NCBI RefSeq assembly: GCF_003182255.1
Contig: NZ_QGTQ01000006.1
Coordinates: forward strand, 1-64,000
From: Paenibacillus cellulosilyticus
GTDB taxonomy: Bacteria > Bacillota > Bacilli > Paenibacillales > Paenibacillaceae
DNA length: 64,000 bases
Direction: 5' to 3'
Part shown: positions 55,731 through 64,000 of the stretch, piece after piece
Position numbering within the stretch: the first letter of the stretch is position 1
Layout of the letters: each line of letters begins with the position of its first letter
Program-made: the position numbers and the translations under genes
Notes under the pieces: generated by a model
What the model was told of the DNA's origin: nothing
Database searches by the model: none
The model's input: only the letters and a program-made list of their open reading frames with translations

Positions 55731-56417
55731 TTATCCCCTGCAGCGATACCCCGTTCCCCACACCGTCTCGATGTAAGCAGGATTAGCAGAATCCCTCTCG
55801 ATCTTCTCGCGGATTTTCCGAATGTGAACCGTTACCGTCTGGACATCGCCCATCGCGTCTATGCCCCATATTTTTTCGAACAGATGATCTTTACTGAATA
55901 CACGATCCGGGTGCTTGGCTAGAAAATAGAGCAGGTCAAATTCCTTCGTCGTCAGCACCACCTCGGTCTCGTTCACGAACACCTTGCGCGTATCCGGATC
56001 AATATGAAGGCCGCGAATACGAATGTCATTCTTCGTTTCTGCTGTACCGACAAGCCGCTCATATCTAGCGATATGCGCCTTGACTCGAGCAACAAGCTCC
56101 GCAGGCTTGAATGGCTTCGTGATATAATCATCAGCGCCTAGACCAAGTCCGCGAATGAGATCAATATCCTCTCGACGTGAGGAAACCATCAGAATCGGGA
56201 CGTTCATCTTCTCCCTGATCTTCCGGCACACCTCGAACCCATTAAGCTTAGGCAGCATGAGATCCAGAAGGATCAAATCATATGCAGCCGATAGACTCAT
56301 CTGCAGCCCAAGCTCACCATCCTGTGCAATATCGACTTGATAGCCATTTATCTCCAAATAATCCCGTTGCAGCTCGGATATCGACACATCATCTTCAATG
56401 AGCAGTACTTTCTTCAT
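55731..56417 (-). CDS. OmpR-family response regulator
   Basis: 228 residues. The receiver domain has Asp9/Asp10, phospho-acceptor Asp52 in LILLDLMLPK, and the K of ADDYITKPF. The winged-helix C-terminus has LTTKEFDLLYFLAKHPDRV and VTVHIRKIREKIE. It is overlapped by 23 bases by the start of the kinase gene, but runs second: the kinase gene lies upstream on the minus strand and its end overlaps this start. Target genes are not visible. Confidence 0.95.
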   Translation of the reverse strand: MKKVLLIEDDVSISELQRDYLEINGYQVDIAQDGELGLQMSLSAAYDLILLDLMLPKLNGFEVCRKIREKMNVPILMVSSRREDIDLIRGLGLGADDYITKPFKPAELVARVKAHIARYERLVGTAETKNDIRIRGLHIDPDTRKVFVNETEVVLTTKEFDLLYFLAKHPDRVFSKDHLFEKIWGIDAMGDVQTVTVHIRKIREKIERDSANPAYIETVWGTGYRCRG

Positions 56418-57894
56418 CGTTTATCATTCCCTTGTCACTCGTAATAGGAAGGCTTAGCGTAATGACCGTTCCCACTGTAAGCTTGCTTGCAGCTTCGATG
56501 GTGCCGCCATGTCCCTCCATAATCTGCTTGGCAATCGCTAACCCAAGCCCGCTGCCTCCTGTATGTGCGCTTCGTGATTCATCCGCTCTAAAAAACCGTT
56601 CAAAAATATGCGCCAAGGCGTGCGGCTCAATGCCGACCCCATTATCCGTTATCTCCATGATCGCTTGGTCTTCCCGGCAATAGGCCAACAATCGAATCTT
56701 CGGCGTCGGCTTATCCATATACCGAACGCTGTTCTGAATGATATTGTTCAATACGCGCTTAAAGTGATCCATATCAAGCGACACAACGGTGTCCGTCTCG
56801 ATTCGAATATCACGATCAAAGACGATGCCCCGCTTCTCGAGCTCGAACTGCAGCTCCTCTGACCAATCGAGCAGCAAGGGCAGCAGCTTAACGCTTTCCA
56901 TATGAAAAGGCTGACGATTCAAATCAAGCTTGGAATATAAGAACAACTCCTGGATCAAATGCTCCATCTCTTCAGCCTTACGTGCAATTGTCTGCATATA
57001 TTTCTGACTCTTCTCCGGTGTATCCGCAACGCCATCCATGATGCCGTCAATATAACCTTGAATGGCGGTAAGAGGCGTCCGCAAATCATGGGAAATGCTT
57101 GCGATCAGCTCCTTGCGATTCTCTTCATACTGCGCCTGCATTTGAAGCGAGTGTTGAAGACGCGACCGCATTTCTTCAAATGCAATGCCTAATTGGCCCG
57201 TCTCGTCCCTCGAATCAATCTTCAGCTCGAAATCTAGATTCCCTTCCTTAATTTCGCGTGCAGCGTTCCGAAGTGCTCGCAACGGACGGATAATTTGCTT
57301 CGACATATAGGCCGTTAACAGCACGTGCGTCAATACAAGCACACAGATTAGTGCAATGAATAGAGTCGGAAAATATTGACGGATATAATACATCAGCGGA
57401 TCGACCTTCGAAATAATGAACAATGTCCCCTGCTCGTTATCACGATAGCTGAAATCAAATTGAACAAACGAATAGCTGGCATTGTCCTCTTTCATAAGCG
57501 GGTACAAGCTGTAGGCATCCTTCTTCGAATAGGGAGGCAAATCGGCTGTCACAGCCGGAATCTTGTCCATGCTGCTGGATTGATAAATAATCGCGTCACC
57601 GATTCGGACGACAATGCCTGCATCTTCATCCTTCAGCTCTGTCGTCAGCTCATCCAGATACCCGCGGTCAAGCAGCAGCTCGGGCTCACGTTTCACGGAT
57701 CGCGAGAGCTCTTTAACGATATGCTCAGTATTCTCATGATCGAAACGTTGTTCGGTCGTTTCATATAAGCCCTTCATATTTTGCAAATCGCCTCGGAAGA
57801 AAACGATCATCAGCAGCGATAGAATGATCATCATAATAATCGGGATGACAAGCATTGCCGCATAGGATAACAGCAGCTTCATACGAATGGACAC
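56395..57894 (-). CDS. Two-component sensor histidine kinase
   Basis: About 499 residues. The first membrane helix lies at about 10-30, a sensor loop of about 140 residues outside, a second helix near 165-185, then HAMP, HisKA with the phospho-His in SHDLRTPLTAIQGYIDG, and HATPase_c with DNGVGIEPHAL and GGSGLGLAIAK. The frame opens with ATG 57903, but AAGGAGA sits one base before it and nine bases before a GTG three codons later, so GTG 57894 is preferred. Note that on the minus strand this gene ends at 56395, overlapping the response-regulator start: the kinase is transcribed first. The ligand is unknown; proximity to uppP may suggest envelope stress. Confidence 0.93.
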   Translation of the reverse strand: MSIRMKLLLSYAAMLVIPIIMMIILSLLMIVFFRGDLQNMKGLYETTEQRFDHENTEHIVKELSRSVKREPELLLDRGYLDELTTELKDEDAGIVVRIGDAIIYQSSSMDKIPAVTADLPPYSKKDAYSLYPLMKEDNASYSFVQFDFSYRDNEQGTLFIISKVDPLMYYIRQYFPTLFIALICVLVLTHVLLTAYMSKQIIRPLRALRNAAREIKEGNLDFELKIDSRDETGQLGIAFEEMRSRLQHSLQMQAQYEENRKELIASISHDLRTPLTAIQGYIDGIMDGVADTPEKSQKYMQTIARKAEEMEHLIQELFLYSKLDLNRQPFHMESVKLLPLLLDWSEELQFELEKRGIVFDRDIRIETDTVVSLDMDHFKRVLNNIIQNSVRYMDKPTPKIRLLAYCREDQAIMEITDNGVGIEPHALAHIFERFFRADESRSAHTGGSGLGLAIAKQIMEGHGGTIEAASKLTVGTVITLSLPITSDKGMINDEESTAH

Positions 57895-58145
57895 GCTAGA
57901 CATTCTCCTTCATAACATCTGCTCTTTATCTAGGAATATCATAGAACAGCCATCTAAATATCAAGTGAACAGAGTATTAAAATTTAATTAATTTCTATAA
58001 TCGTGAAGTGTAACAGAGCGGGGACTGTGAATCAATTCAGTGCGCTATAAAAGATGGATCAACGACATCATCCGCCATCGTTTGCCGCGGCGCTGCGTTA
58101 CACTGGAGTTGTCTAATAGTAGACATTCGCGAGGAGGAATTGGGT

Positions 58146-59750
58146 TTGAAGCAGTACGATATCATTATGATCGGAAGCGGCCATAACGCGCTTATTGCAG
58201 CAGCATATTTAACACGTGCAGGAAGAAGCGTTCTGCTGCTGGAGCGAAACGATCGTCCCGGCGGGTTTCTACGCACAGAGGAGCTTACGCTCCCTGGCTT
58301 CAAGCATGACGTCTACTCCGCAGCGCATCCCTTGTTCTTGACCGGTCCAGCGTATGCCGATTTCAAAGAAGCGCTCGAAGCGCGAGGTCTTCGCTACTTA
58401 AACACCGATCTGCCTACAGGTGTATCGATGGAATCCGGCGAAACCGCCGTACTGCCTCGTTCGAGCGATGCGCTTGCAGCCGAAGCGGAACGGCTCGCGC
58501 CTGGCGACGGTGCCGCACTTGGCCGCATCTTCGAAACATTCGCCCCCTATGCAGGCGACGTATTCGAGCTTTTCAACCTGGACTTAACGAGCGAACGTGC
58601 AACGACCATCATAGATAAGCTGCTTCATAAGCATGATCAACACGGACACAGCGGCCATCAACAAACCCTTTCTTCCTTCTCCGCCTACCTCTTCTCCACC
58701 GCTCGCCAAGCTGTATCCGAGCTAAAATCGCCTGTCACTCGGGCCATGCTCGCTTCATGGGTAACGCACCTTGGCCGCACGCCGGATGAGGTTGGCAGCG
58801 GAGTCTGGGTTCCGCTTACAGCGATGGCGCTGATGGGCGGCGGCATGCCGATTCCCGAAGGCGGCGCGGAGAAGCTTGCATCGTCACTTGCGCAGCTGGT
58901 GATCGATCAAGGTGGCACGATCATTGCGAATTCGCAGGCGGAACGGATTGTTGTGAAGAACGGTCGGGCTGTCGCCGTTCGTACAGCTGAAGGTGAAGAA
59001 TACCATGCGAAGCAAGCGGTCGTGGCCTCAACCGGGCCGGATCAACTATATCTCAAGCTATTAGCAGATGAGCCGCTGCCTGCCGAAATCACGACCCAAG
59101 CGAAGCAGTTCCGCTATGGCAGAGGCTGCGTACAGATTCATCTTGCACTAAGCGAGCCGCCGCAATGGCCGGACTCCCGCTTCAATAACGTTGGTCAGCC
59201 GCATCTGACCGATAGTTTGGATGGCTTCACCCAAGCTATCGCGCAAGGCATGGCTGATCTGCTGCCAGCGAAGCCGACGTTTACGGTCGACTGCTCGACG
59301 AATCTCGATCCGTCCCGCGCGCCAGCAGGCAAAGCAATTATGCGTCTGCAAGTGCTGGAGGTTCCATGCCGTCCGCGCGGTGATGCAGCCGGACTTATCC
59401 CTGTCGGCGACGGATCATGGACACCGGAGCTGACGGAACGTTTTGCAGAACGAGTAATTTCGGTCGTTGCGAAGCATATCCCGAACATCCCTAGCGCGAT
59501 TATTGGCAAATATGTCGTTACGCCTGACACGATCGCCCGTTACAATCTGAACTCGGGTCCCGGGGACCCCTATGGCGGCGCGCATGATTTGGCCCAAAGC
59601 TACCTGTTCCGCCCCCTTCCTGCGCAGCCGAGTCATCAGACTTCGATTCCGAATCTGTATATGCTAGGTGCAGCTACGTGGCCGGGCCATGGTGTTAATG
59701 GTGGGTCAGGATATATTGTGGCACAGCAGCTGTTGTCCGGTCAGAAGTAG
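58146..59750 (+). CDS. FAD-dependent oxidoreductase (PYROXD2/CrtI-like)
   Basis: About 534 residues. The N-terminal FAD-binding motif is IIMIGSGHNALIAAAYLTRA (GxGxN variant), followed by ERNDRPGGFLRTEE and the C-terminal LYMLGAATWPGHGVNGGSG. This architecture is that of PYROXD2/phytoene-desaturase-like proteins; whether it acts on a carotenoid is unknown. No carotenoid genes are nearby. The reading frame opens with TTG at 58140, two bases after GAGGAGGA, and a second TTG at 58146 is better spaced; no ATG is near. The local GC content looks higher than in neighbouring genes. Confidence 0.86.
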   Translation: MKQYDIIMIGSGHNALIAAAYLTRAGRSVLLLERNDRPGGFLRTEELTLPGFKHDVYSAAHPLFLTGPAYADFKEALEARGLRYLNTDLPTGVSMESGETAVLPRSSDALAAEAERLAPGDGAALGRIFETFAPYAGDVFELFNLDLTSERATTIIDKLLHKHDQHGHSGHQQTLSSFSAYLFSTARQAVSELKSPVTRAMLASWVTHLGRTPDEVGSGVWVPLTAMALMGGGMPIPEGGAEKLASSLAQLVIDQGGTIIANSQAERIVVKNGRAVAVRTAEGEEYHAKQAVVASTGPDQLYLKLLADEPLPAEITTQAKQFRYGRGCVQIHLALSEPPQWPDSRFNNVGQPHLTDSLDGFTQAIAQGMADLLPAKPTFTVDCSTNLDPSRAPAGKAIMRLQVLEVPCRPRGDAAGLIPVGDGSWTPELTERFAERVISVVAKHIPNIPSAIIGKYVVTPDTIARYNLNSGPGDPYGGAHDLAQSYLFRPLPAQPSHQTSIPNLYMLGAATWPGHGVNGGSGYIVAQQLLSGQK

Positions 59751-59767
59751 GTCTAATTAGGATGCAC

Positions 59768-59810
59768 CAAAAGAGGAGCGGTACGCTGTGGCAGCCCGCT
59801 CCTCTTCTAT
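59768..59810. terminator. Bidirectional intrinsic terminator
   Basis: AGAGGAGCGG-loop-CCGCTCCTCT (10-bp stem at 59772-59805) followed by TCTATT on the plus strand and TTTTGG on the minus strand, between the oxidoreductase and the convergent ger operon. Confidence 0.75.
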
Positions 59811-60934
59811 TGGAATTGCTCGAATCCATCTGAATTTAAGATCCTAACATCAAACTTCGGTACGATCGTTATTTTCGGAAAATCTTTGCGCCAATCCAGC
59901 TTCTTCCACAGCTTAGGATGGTACGCCTTTATATGTTTTCCTACGCCAAGTGCATCACAATTCGCCTGTTGAAGCGTTTGAATCATATCAGCTGCCTCAT
60001 GCTCGAACTGCTTGTTGAATAATTGCTCCATCTTCTTCGAATAGTTCGGCATGAGCGTATCGATATTCTCACCGATATCGAATACGTTGATATTCAGCCT
60101 GACACCAACCGTAACCTTTGGCAGCCTCCCTGTATTCTGCTGTGTATGCTCGCTTCTATGGACGGATTTCACAGAAAAACCGTAGGTAAGGTTGTCAATT
60201 CCACTTGCGCTGTCAGACACGCTGCCTGTAATTCGCTGTCTGCCCTGATCTACTCCAAGCATGAACATAAGCATTCTCAGCTGCTCGGGACTTAATTTTG
60301 CCCCCGAATAAACCCCGGAATGAAACAACATTGCGCCTTCCAACTGAAACTTTAATTCATGATACCGCATAATTGGAAGTGGATAATCCTCCAGCGGTTC
60401 CTCTGCCGATGTGATAAACTCCATCATCGAGACGTTTCTAATTACGCCGTTGGATTCAAGACTTTTTATGAAATTGTTGAGCTTCTCTACCGGTGCTTTT
60501 CGGTTGCTCGACTTATATTTCACAATCGCTTCATCCACACCATCGAACACCACGATTGGCGTGTTGATAGCTGTATAGGGAGCGTGAAGAAGAAACTTAA
60601 GCTCATCTACAGGACGATAAGCAGCGAACGTCTCACTCATTAGAAAGGCACGCGTGTTCACAGCCAAAAATGGACCTTGATCCATATACTCCGCTTGTCC
60701 CACTGCTTCAATTACAGTTGGTCCCGTAAGTGTCGTTCGATCTGCAATCGGCTCCCCCTCCCCTTTTCCAGCACCTTTAAGCGAGGTTACGATCAAATCA
60801 ACCTTTATTTCCTTCGATTTCTCATCTCGATCAATGCCAATCACATCGATCATCTGCAAATTCCGAAGCGGCAGCCTGTCCCAGCATCCAGTGAGCAAAA
60901 GCAATAAGGTTATCCCAAATGCCACCTTTCTCAT
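59807..60934 (-). CDS. Germinant receptor C subunit (GerAC family lipoprotein), operon 2
   Basis: 375 residues with signal peptide and lipobox LLTGC (Cys17) followed by WDRLPLRNLQMIDVIGID. The C-terminal helix DWRKDFPKITIVPKFDVRI is also typical. Overlaps the B gene by four bases. Sequence differs clearly from the first C subunit, so the two receptors likely respond to different germinants. Confidence 0.93.
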   Translation of the reverse strand: MRKVAFGITLLLLLTGCWDRLPLRNLQMIDVIGIDRDEKSKEIKVDLIVTSLKGAGKGEGEPIADRTTLTGPTVIEAVGQAEYMDQGPFLAVNTRAFLMSETFAAYRPVDELKFLLHAPYTAINTPIVVFDGVDEAIVKYKSSNRKAPVEKLNNFIKSLESNGVIRNVSMMEFITSAEEPLEDYPLPIMRYHELKFQLEGAMLFHSGVYSGAKLSPEQLRMLMFMLGVDQGRQRITGSVSDSASGIDNLTYGFSVKSVHRSEHTQQNTGRLPKVTVGVRLNINVFDIGENIDTLMPNYSKKMEQLFNKQFEHEAADMIQTLQQANCDALGVGKHIKAYHPKLWKKLDWRKDFPKITIVPKFDVRILNSDGFEQFQ

Positions 60935-62031
60935 CTGACAACACTGCCCCTCCCTCTCATAAGCGATATTAGCAGCAGAAGTGTGGGCATGATGATGACC
61001 ATAATGCCTGTCGCGTAGTTATGGTAGACAGTGAAGCGGATAACTTTCTCCCGATCTTCCCCCCATAAACCAACGATGAAGCATATTCCACCCAACAGCC
61101 AGACGAGCATCGTATGCTTGCGGATTTCATTGCGGAATATATGCGCGAGATACCGAGCAGATAGAAATAAATACATATACGCGGTCACTGCGACGACAGC
61201 TAGCCAAATCGTAATGAACAGAATATCCAAGCTTTGAACGACAGGCCAATTAAACTGTCGCAAGATAAATACTAAAGGCTCAGCAATCGTGTTAATCTGA
61301 CTCTCACTGAATTTGTACGTGACGAGCATTGATAAAACGACATAGAACAAGGTAGTCACACCGTTCGCTATTGTCATCGCAATGACGATATCCTTATGCC
61401 TGTGGGATTTGACGAACGGAAATACATAGAGAAGCAGCTCGTAACCCGCGTATAACCATAAGGCGGGAATCGAGTCTCTAATAATAGCTCCGATGCCATG
61501 TGTACCAATGGGAAGAAGATGGCGATAATCCCCCTGTCCCGTACCGCTTGTTAGCACAATTACTACACATACCAGAAACATAAACATGATGGATTGCGTA
61601 ACGACAGCAATCGATCTGAGCGGCGATGATGCAATATATGCCGCAATCGCAATGGACAACCCAAGAATGACATACCATGGGGTCGTAACTAACAACCAGC
61701 GCTCGATGACATCCGTATAGGAAACGGTGACCAACAAACAAGATTCAGCACAATAGGCGGCAAATAGTAAATTGACAAGGACACCAATCGGTTTTCCTAC
61801 AACTACTCCCATATATTGAGGAAGCGATTGGTTAGGATGCCGTTTACCAAGCCAATAAATTATTACAATAACAGCCTGTGCGACGACTCCCCCGAATAGA
61901 ATGGACATCCAAGCATCGTGGCCAGAATGACGGGATTCATTAAACGGAATCGAAAGCACATGTACACCGACTTGCGTTAGGATCACGAGGCAAGTCAGCT
62001 GCTGTGTCGACAGCTGCTTCAGATGAATCAT
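60931..62031 (-). CDS. Germinant receptor B subunit (GerAB family), operon 2
   Basis: 366 residues with about ten helices: GHDAWMSILFGGVVAQAVIV, PLRSIAVVTQSIMFMFLVC, FITIWLAVVAVTAYMYLFLS. Its stop overlaps the C gene start, and its start overlaps the A gene stop, each by four bases (ATGA). Translational coupling in this operon is tighter than in operon 1, where a 51-base gap separates A and B. Confidence 0.93.
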   Translation of the reverse strand: MIHLKQLSTQQLTCLVILTQVGVHVLSIPFNESRHSGHDAWMSILFGGVVAQAVIVIIYWLGKRHPNQSLPQYMGVVVGKPIGVLVNLLFAAYCAESCLLVTVSYTDVIERWLLVTTPWYVILGLSIAIAAYIASSPLRSIAVVTQSIMFMFLVCVVIVLTSGTGQGDYRHLLPIGTHGIGAIIRDSIPALWLYAGYELLLYVFPFVKSHRHKDIVIAMTIANGVTTLFYVVLSMLVTYKFSESQINTIAEPLVFILRQFNWPVVQSLDILFITIWLAVVAVTAYMYLFLSARYLAHIFRNEIRKHTMLVWLLGGICFIVGLWGEDREKVIRFTVYHNYATGIMVIIMPTLLLLISLMRGRGSVVR

Positions 62032-63467
62032 TTCTCCCAGCCCCTTGGGTTACGAATTCTCACCTTATTGTTCGTCAAGCTTTCCTTTGCTCGTGTCCTT
62101 AACCGCCAGATCGGTGCTCGGATTAAGGTGTCTCTCATCGATCCGCCGTTAAGTCCTGTATAGAAGTACGGTACACCCATCATATGCAAACGGGACAAAT
62201 GAGCCAGTACGAATAGATAAGCCAGCTCTAATCCAATCAGTCCGAGGATCGCCGACATGAAGATAAACGGATAGGGCAGCAGACGTGCGGCACTGCTCAT
62301 TTCATACGACGGAATAATGAAGGAAGCGATCCCTGTGAATGCCACGACAACGACCATTGTATTCGATACAAGATTTGATTGCACGACGACTGTACCGATA
62401 ACGATACCGCCGACAACGCCGATCGTTTGACCAATCGGACTCGGCAATCGGATAGTCGCCTCTCTCAATATTTCAAGAATAAGCAGCATCGATACCGCTT
62501 CAAGCACGGCCGGCATGGCAATGAACTGCATCGAGCTTTGTAAGGTCAGTGCGATCTCGAAAGGGAGAATACGTGGGTCAAATGTAACCATCGCGACATA
62601 AGCGCCAGGCAAACTGATTGCAATAATGAAACAAAAGATACGTAAAATCCGAAACGTACTGCCCAGCAGCCAGTTGATCTGATAGTCATCTGGACTTTGG
62701 AAGAAGGCCCAGAACGATACGGGCAAAATGAGACCGTCCGGTGAACCATTGGTCAAAATGGCGACTTTGCCATCCATCAAGTACGACCGTACTCGATCCG
62801 GTCTTTCGGTGACTAGCATTTGCGGAAATAAGGAAAACGACTTTTCATCCATAAGCTCTTGAATGAAGCCTGGTGCTTCGATATAGTCAATGTCGATACT
62901 CACTAATCGACGGTCCAGTTCCTTCACGATGTCCTCATTCACTATAGACTTCAAATAGAGAATGGCAATTTTCGTATTCGAACGTCGCCCTATGCGGTAG
63001 TACCTCACAACAAGATCAGGTGTCGCAATCAGCTTACGCATGAGATTAAGGTTCGTATCCAGATTCTCGATAAGCGCTTCGTTGGAGCCGCGCAAGACCC
63101 GTTCGTTCACGGGGATGTTAATCGAACGCTCCTTATTCATTGCCGTGCCGAATAGGTAAAGCGTCGCTTCCCCTTCCACTTGAACGATGGTCTTCCCTTC
63201 CATTAAAGCCATTGTCGCTTCAGCGAGCAGCTCTGTCTCAATTACGTGCAGAATGGGCACTGCTTGCCGCACGCTAACATCCTTATGAACCAATAAAGGC
63301 TGAATAATATGGTCCCGTACGATTGCGAATTCAATCATCGTATCGAGATAATACAGACGATATTGGCGCTCGCCTGCGGTTAGATCAGACGTCTGAAAGT
63401 CGGAGCTGTTAGACAAAAGCTTCTGAAATGATAGTGTATTATTCGCAACGGTCCGGTCGGATTTCAT
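62028..63467 (-). CDS. Germinant receptor A subunit (GerAA family), operon 2
   Basis: 479 residues. N-terminal soluble domain with RGSNEALIENLDTNLNLMRK and VTERPDRVRSYLMDGKVAIL, followed by a membrane domain with SLPGAYVAMVTFDPRILPFE and TGIASFIIPSYEMSSAARLL. ATG 63467 has AAGGAGC eight bases upstream; the longer frame is rejected. A candidate SigG promoter lies about 40 bases before it. Confidence 0.93.
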   Translation of the reverse strand: MKSDRTVANNTLSFQKLLSNSSDFQTSDLTAGERQYRLYYLDTMIEFAIVRDHIIQPLLVHKDVSVRQAVPILHVIETELLAEATMALMEGKTIVQVEGEATLYLFGTAMNKERSINIPVNERVLRGSNEALIENLDTNLNLMRKLIATPDLVVRYYRIGRRSNTKIAILYLKSIVNEDIVKELDRRLVSIDIDYIEAPGFIQELMDEKSFSLFPQMLVTERPDRVRSYLMDGKVAILTNGSPDGLILPVSFWAFFQSPDDYQINWLLGSTFRILRIFCFIIAISLPGAYVAMVTFDPRILPFEIALTLQSSMQFIAMPAVLEAVSMLLILEILREATIRLPSPIGQTIGVVGGIVIGTVVVQSNLVSNTMVVVVAFTGIASFIIPSYEMSSAARLLPYPFIFMSAILGLIGLELAYLFVLAHLSRLHMMGVPYFYTGLNGGSMRDTLIRAPIWRLRTRAKESLTNNKVRIRNPRGWEK

Positions 63468-63503
63468 TATCGCATGCTCCTTTCTTGGTCTTTTAATCAC
63501 CGT

Positions 63504-63533
63504 TATTATTCCCAAGACAGGGCCCTATATCCA
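63504..63533 (-). promoter_or_regulatory. Candidate SigG promoter of ger operon 2
   Basis: Minus-strand TGGATA (63533-63528), 17-base spacer, AATAATA (63510-63504). SigG promoters read roughly TGMATA and CATAMTA. Matches are imperfect, but location and gene function (forespore germination receptor) agree. Confidence 0.4.
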
Positions 63534-63546
63534 GTCGATGTTATGT

Positions 63547-63585
63547 AAAACAAAACAGGTTGCCGATGCGTAATCGGCAACCTGT
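63547..63585 (-). terminator. Intrinsic terminator after the alpha/beta hydrolase
   Basis: ACAGGTTGCCGAT-TACGC-ATCGGCAACCTGT followed by TTTGTTTT on the minus strand. Confidence 0.9.
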
Positions 63586-63595
63586 TGACATATAT

Positions 63596-64000
63596 TCACT
63601 TAACAAACTGCTGCAGCAGTTGATTCAGCTTGTCGCGTTCACAATAGAATGAGCCGTGCCCGCTGTAATGAAATGGAATGAGCTGCGAATTTCGGATCTT
63701 CCGATGCATTTCTTCTGCTTGGCTGAAAGGTATGACTTTATCATGCGTGCCATGAACGATCAGCGTCGGCACATTGATTGTGCCTAAGTCTGCTTCGAGA
63801 TTGAATTCACTTAACATCTTAATAATCGCGGCTGTCGACCAGCCTGCTGCTTGCATCCCTGTCTGGAAGAACCAGTCGGCGAATGGCGGCGATATATATT
63901 GGAAGAAGAACATATCCGTTATGTCGCGCATCATCTTCGGCCGGTCGTTCAGGGATTCATTCAGCAATTGAGCAGCTGTCTGCTTCGTAAATCCAGTTGG
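63596..64000 (-). CDS. Alpha/beta hydrolase, truncated by window edge
   Basis: Only the C-terminal 134 residues are inside the window; the frame stays open to position 64000, so the start lies outside. Visible motifs are VPTLIVHGTHDKVIPFSQA with the catalytic Asp, and YSGHGSFYCERDKLNQLL with the catalytic His. The nucleophile elbow is beyond the edge. It is the standard hydrolase cap/C-terminal part; the substrate cannot be told. Confidence 0.85.
   Translation of the reverse strand, partial: PTGFTKQTAAQLLNESLNDRPKMMRDITDMFFFQYISPPFADWFFQTGMQAAGWSTAAIIKMLSEFNLEADLGTINVPTLIVHGTHDKVIPFSQAEEMHRKIRNSQLIPFHYSGHGSFYCERDKLNQLLQQFVK

Overview
The window looks like a chromosomal stretch of an endospore-forming, S-layer-bearing Bacillales bacterium, most likely Paenibacillaceae (Paenibacillus or a relative). 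The evidence is two complete gerA-type germination operons, strong AGGAGG ribosome-binding sites, SLH domains, a flotillin/NfeD pair, many intrinsic terminators with long T-runs, ECF sigma factors and secreted carbohydrate-active enzymes. No rRNA, tRNA, CRISPR array or intact transposon was seen. A possible IS21-type end lies at the extreme left edge.

Layout, left to right. 0.1-5 kb: a pentapeptide-repeat XRE regulator, nfeD-floT, and an esterase. 5-8 kb: a DapA-like aldolase, two GlcG/HbpS proteins and an SDR. 8-10.6 kb: a compact operon encoding a MauE-like membrane protein, three thioredoxin-fold proteins, an unknown protein and, last, an unannotated 55-residue peptide with eight cysteines. 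10.8-15.9 kb: an RND efflux pump with an ECF sigma factor, its anti-sigma factor and a bactofilin-like membrane protein. 16-19.5 kb: selD-mnmH (selenouridine in tRNA) separated by four 42-bp hairpin repeats, with a divergent PF03773-type permease. 19.5-23.1 kb: a ROK regulator, then an ECF41 sigma factor with an FAD oxidoreductase and a textbook ECF41 promoter. 23.4-24.4 kb: a GH12 glucanase with a cre site on its transcription start. 24.4-30 kb: small membrane and hypothetical genes, a kinase-like protein, a VOC protein and a glycosyltransferase. 30.1-32.6 kb: a threonine-rich surface or spore protein.

32.6-43.3 kb is the most striking region. A cobalamin riboswitch with an intrinsic terminator precedes a 1925-residue S-layer protein built from three transcobalamin/intrinsic-factor-like alpha/alpha blocks and three DUF4430 (transcobalamin beta-domain-like) modules. 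A membrane-anchored DUF4430 protein and a full ECF importer (T, fused A-A', S) follow. I read this as a surface B12 capture-and-import system. 43.4-46.3 kb holds small enzymes, a decayed GyrI-like gene, and an IMP cyclohydrolase controlled by a ZTP (pfl) riboswitch.

46.3-50.4 kb and 59.8-63.5 kb are the two germinant-receptor operons. Between them lie a GNAT, a ferritin-like protein, a cyclase-family hydrolase, an undecaprenyl/glycolipid operon (uppP, dedA, a UgtP-like transferase), a two-component system and a PYROXD2-like oxidoreductase. The window ends inside an alpha/beta hydrolase gene.

Motifs, frames and hairpins were read directly by eye. Family names come from recognised motifs, not from searches.
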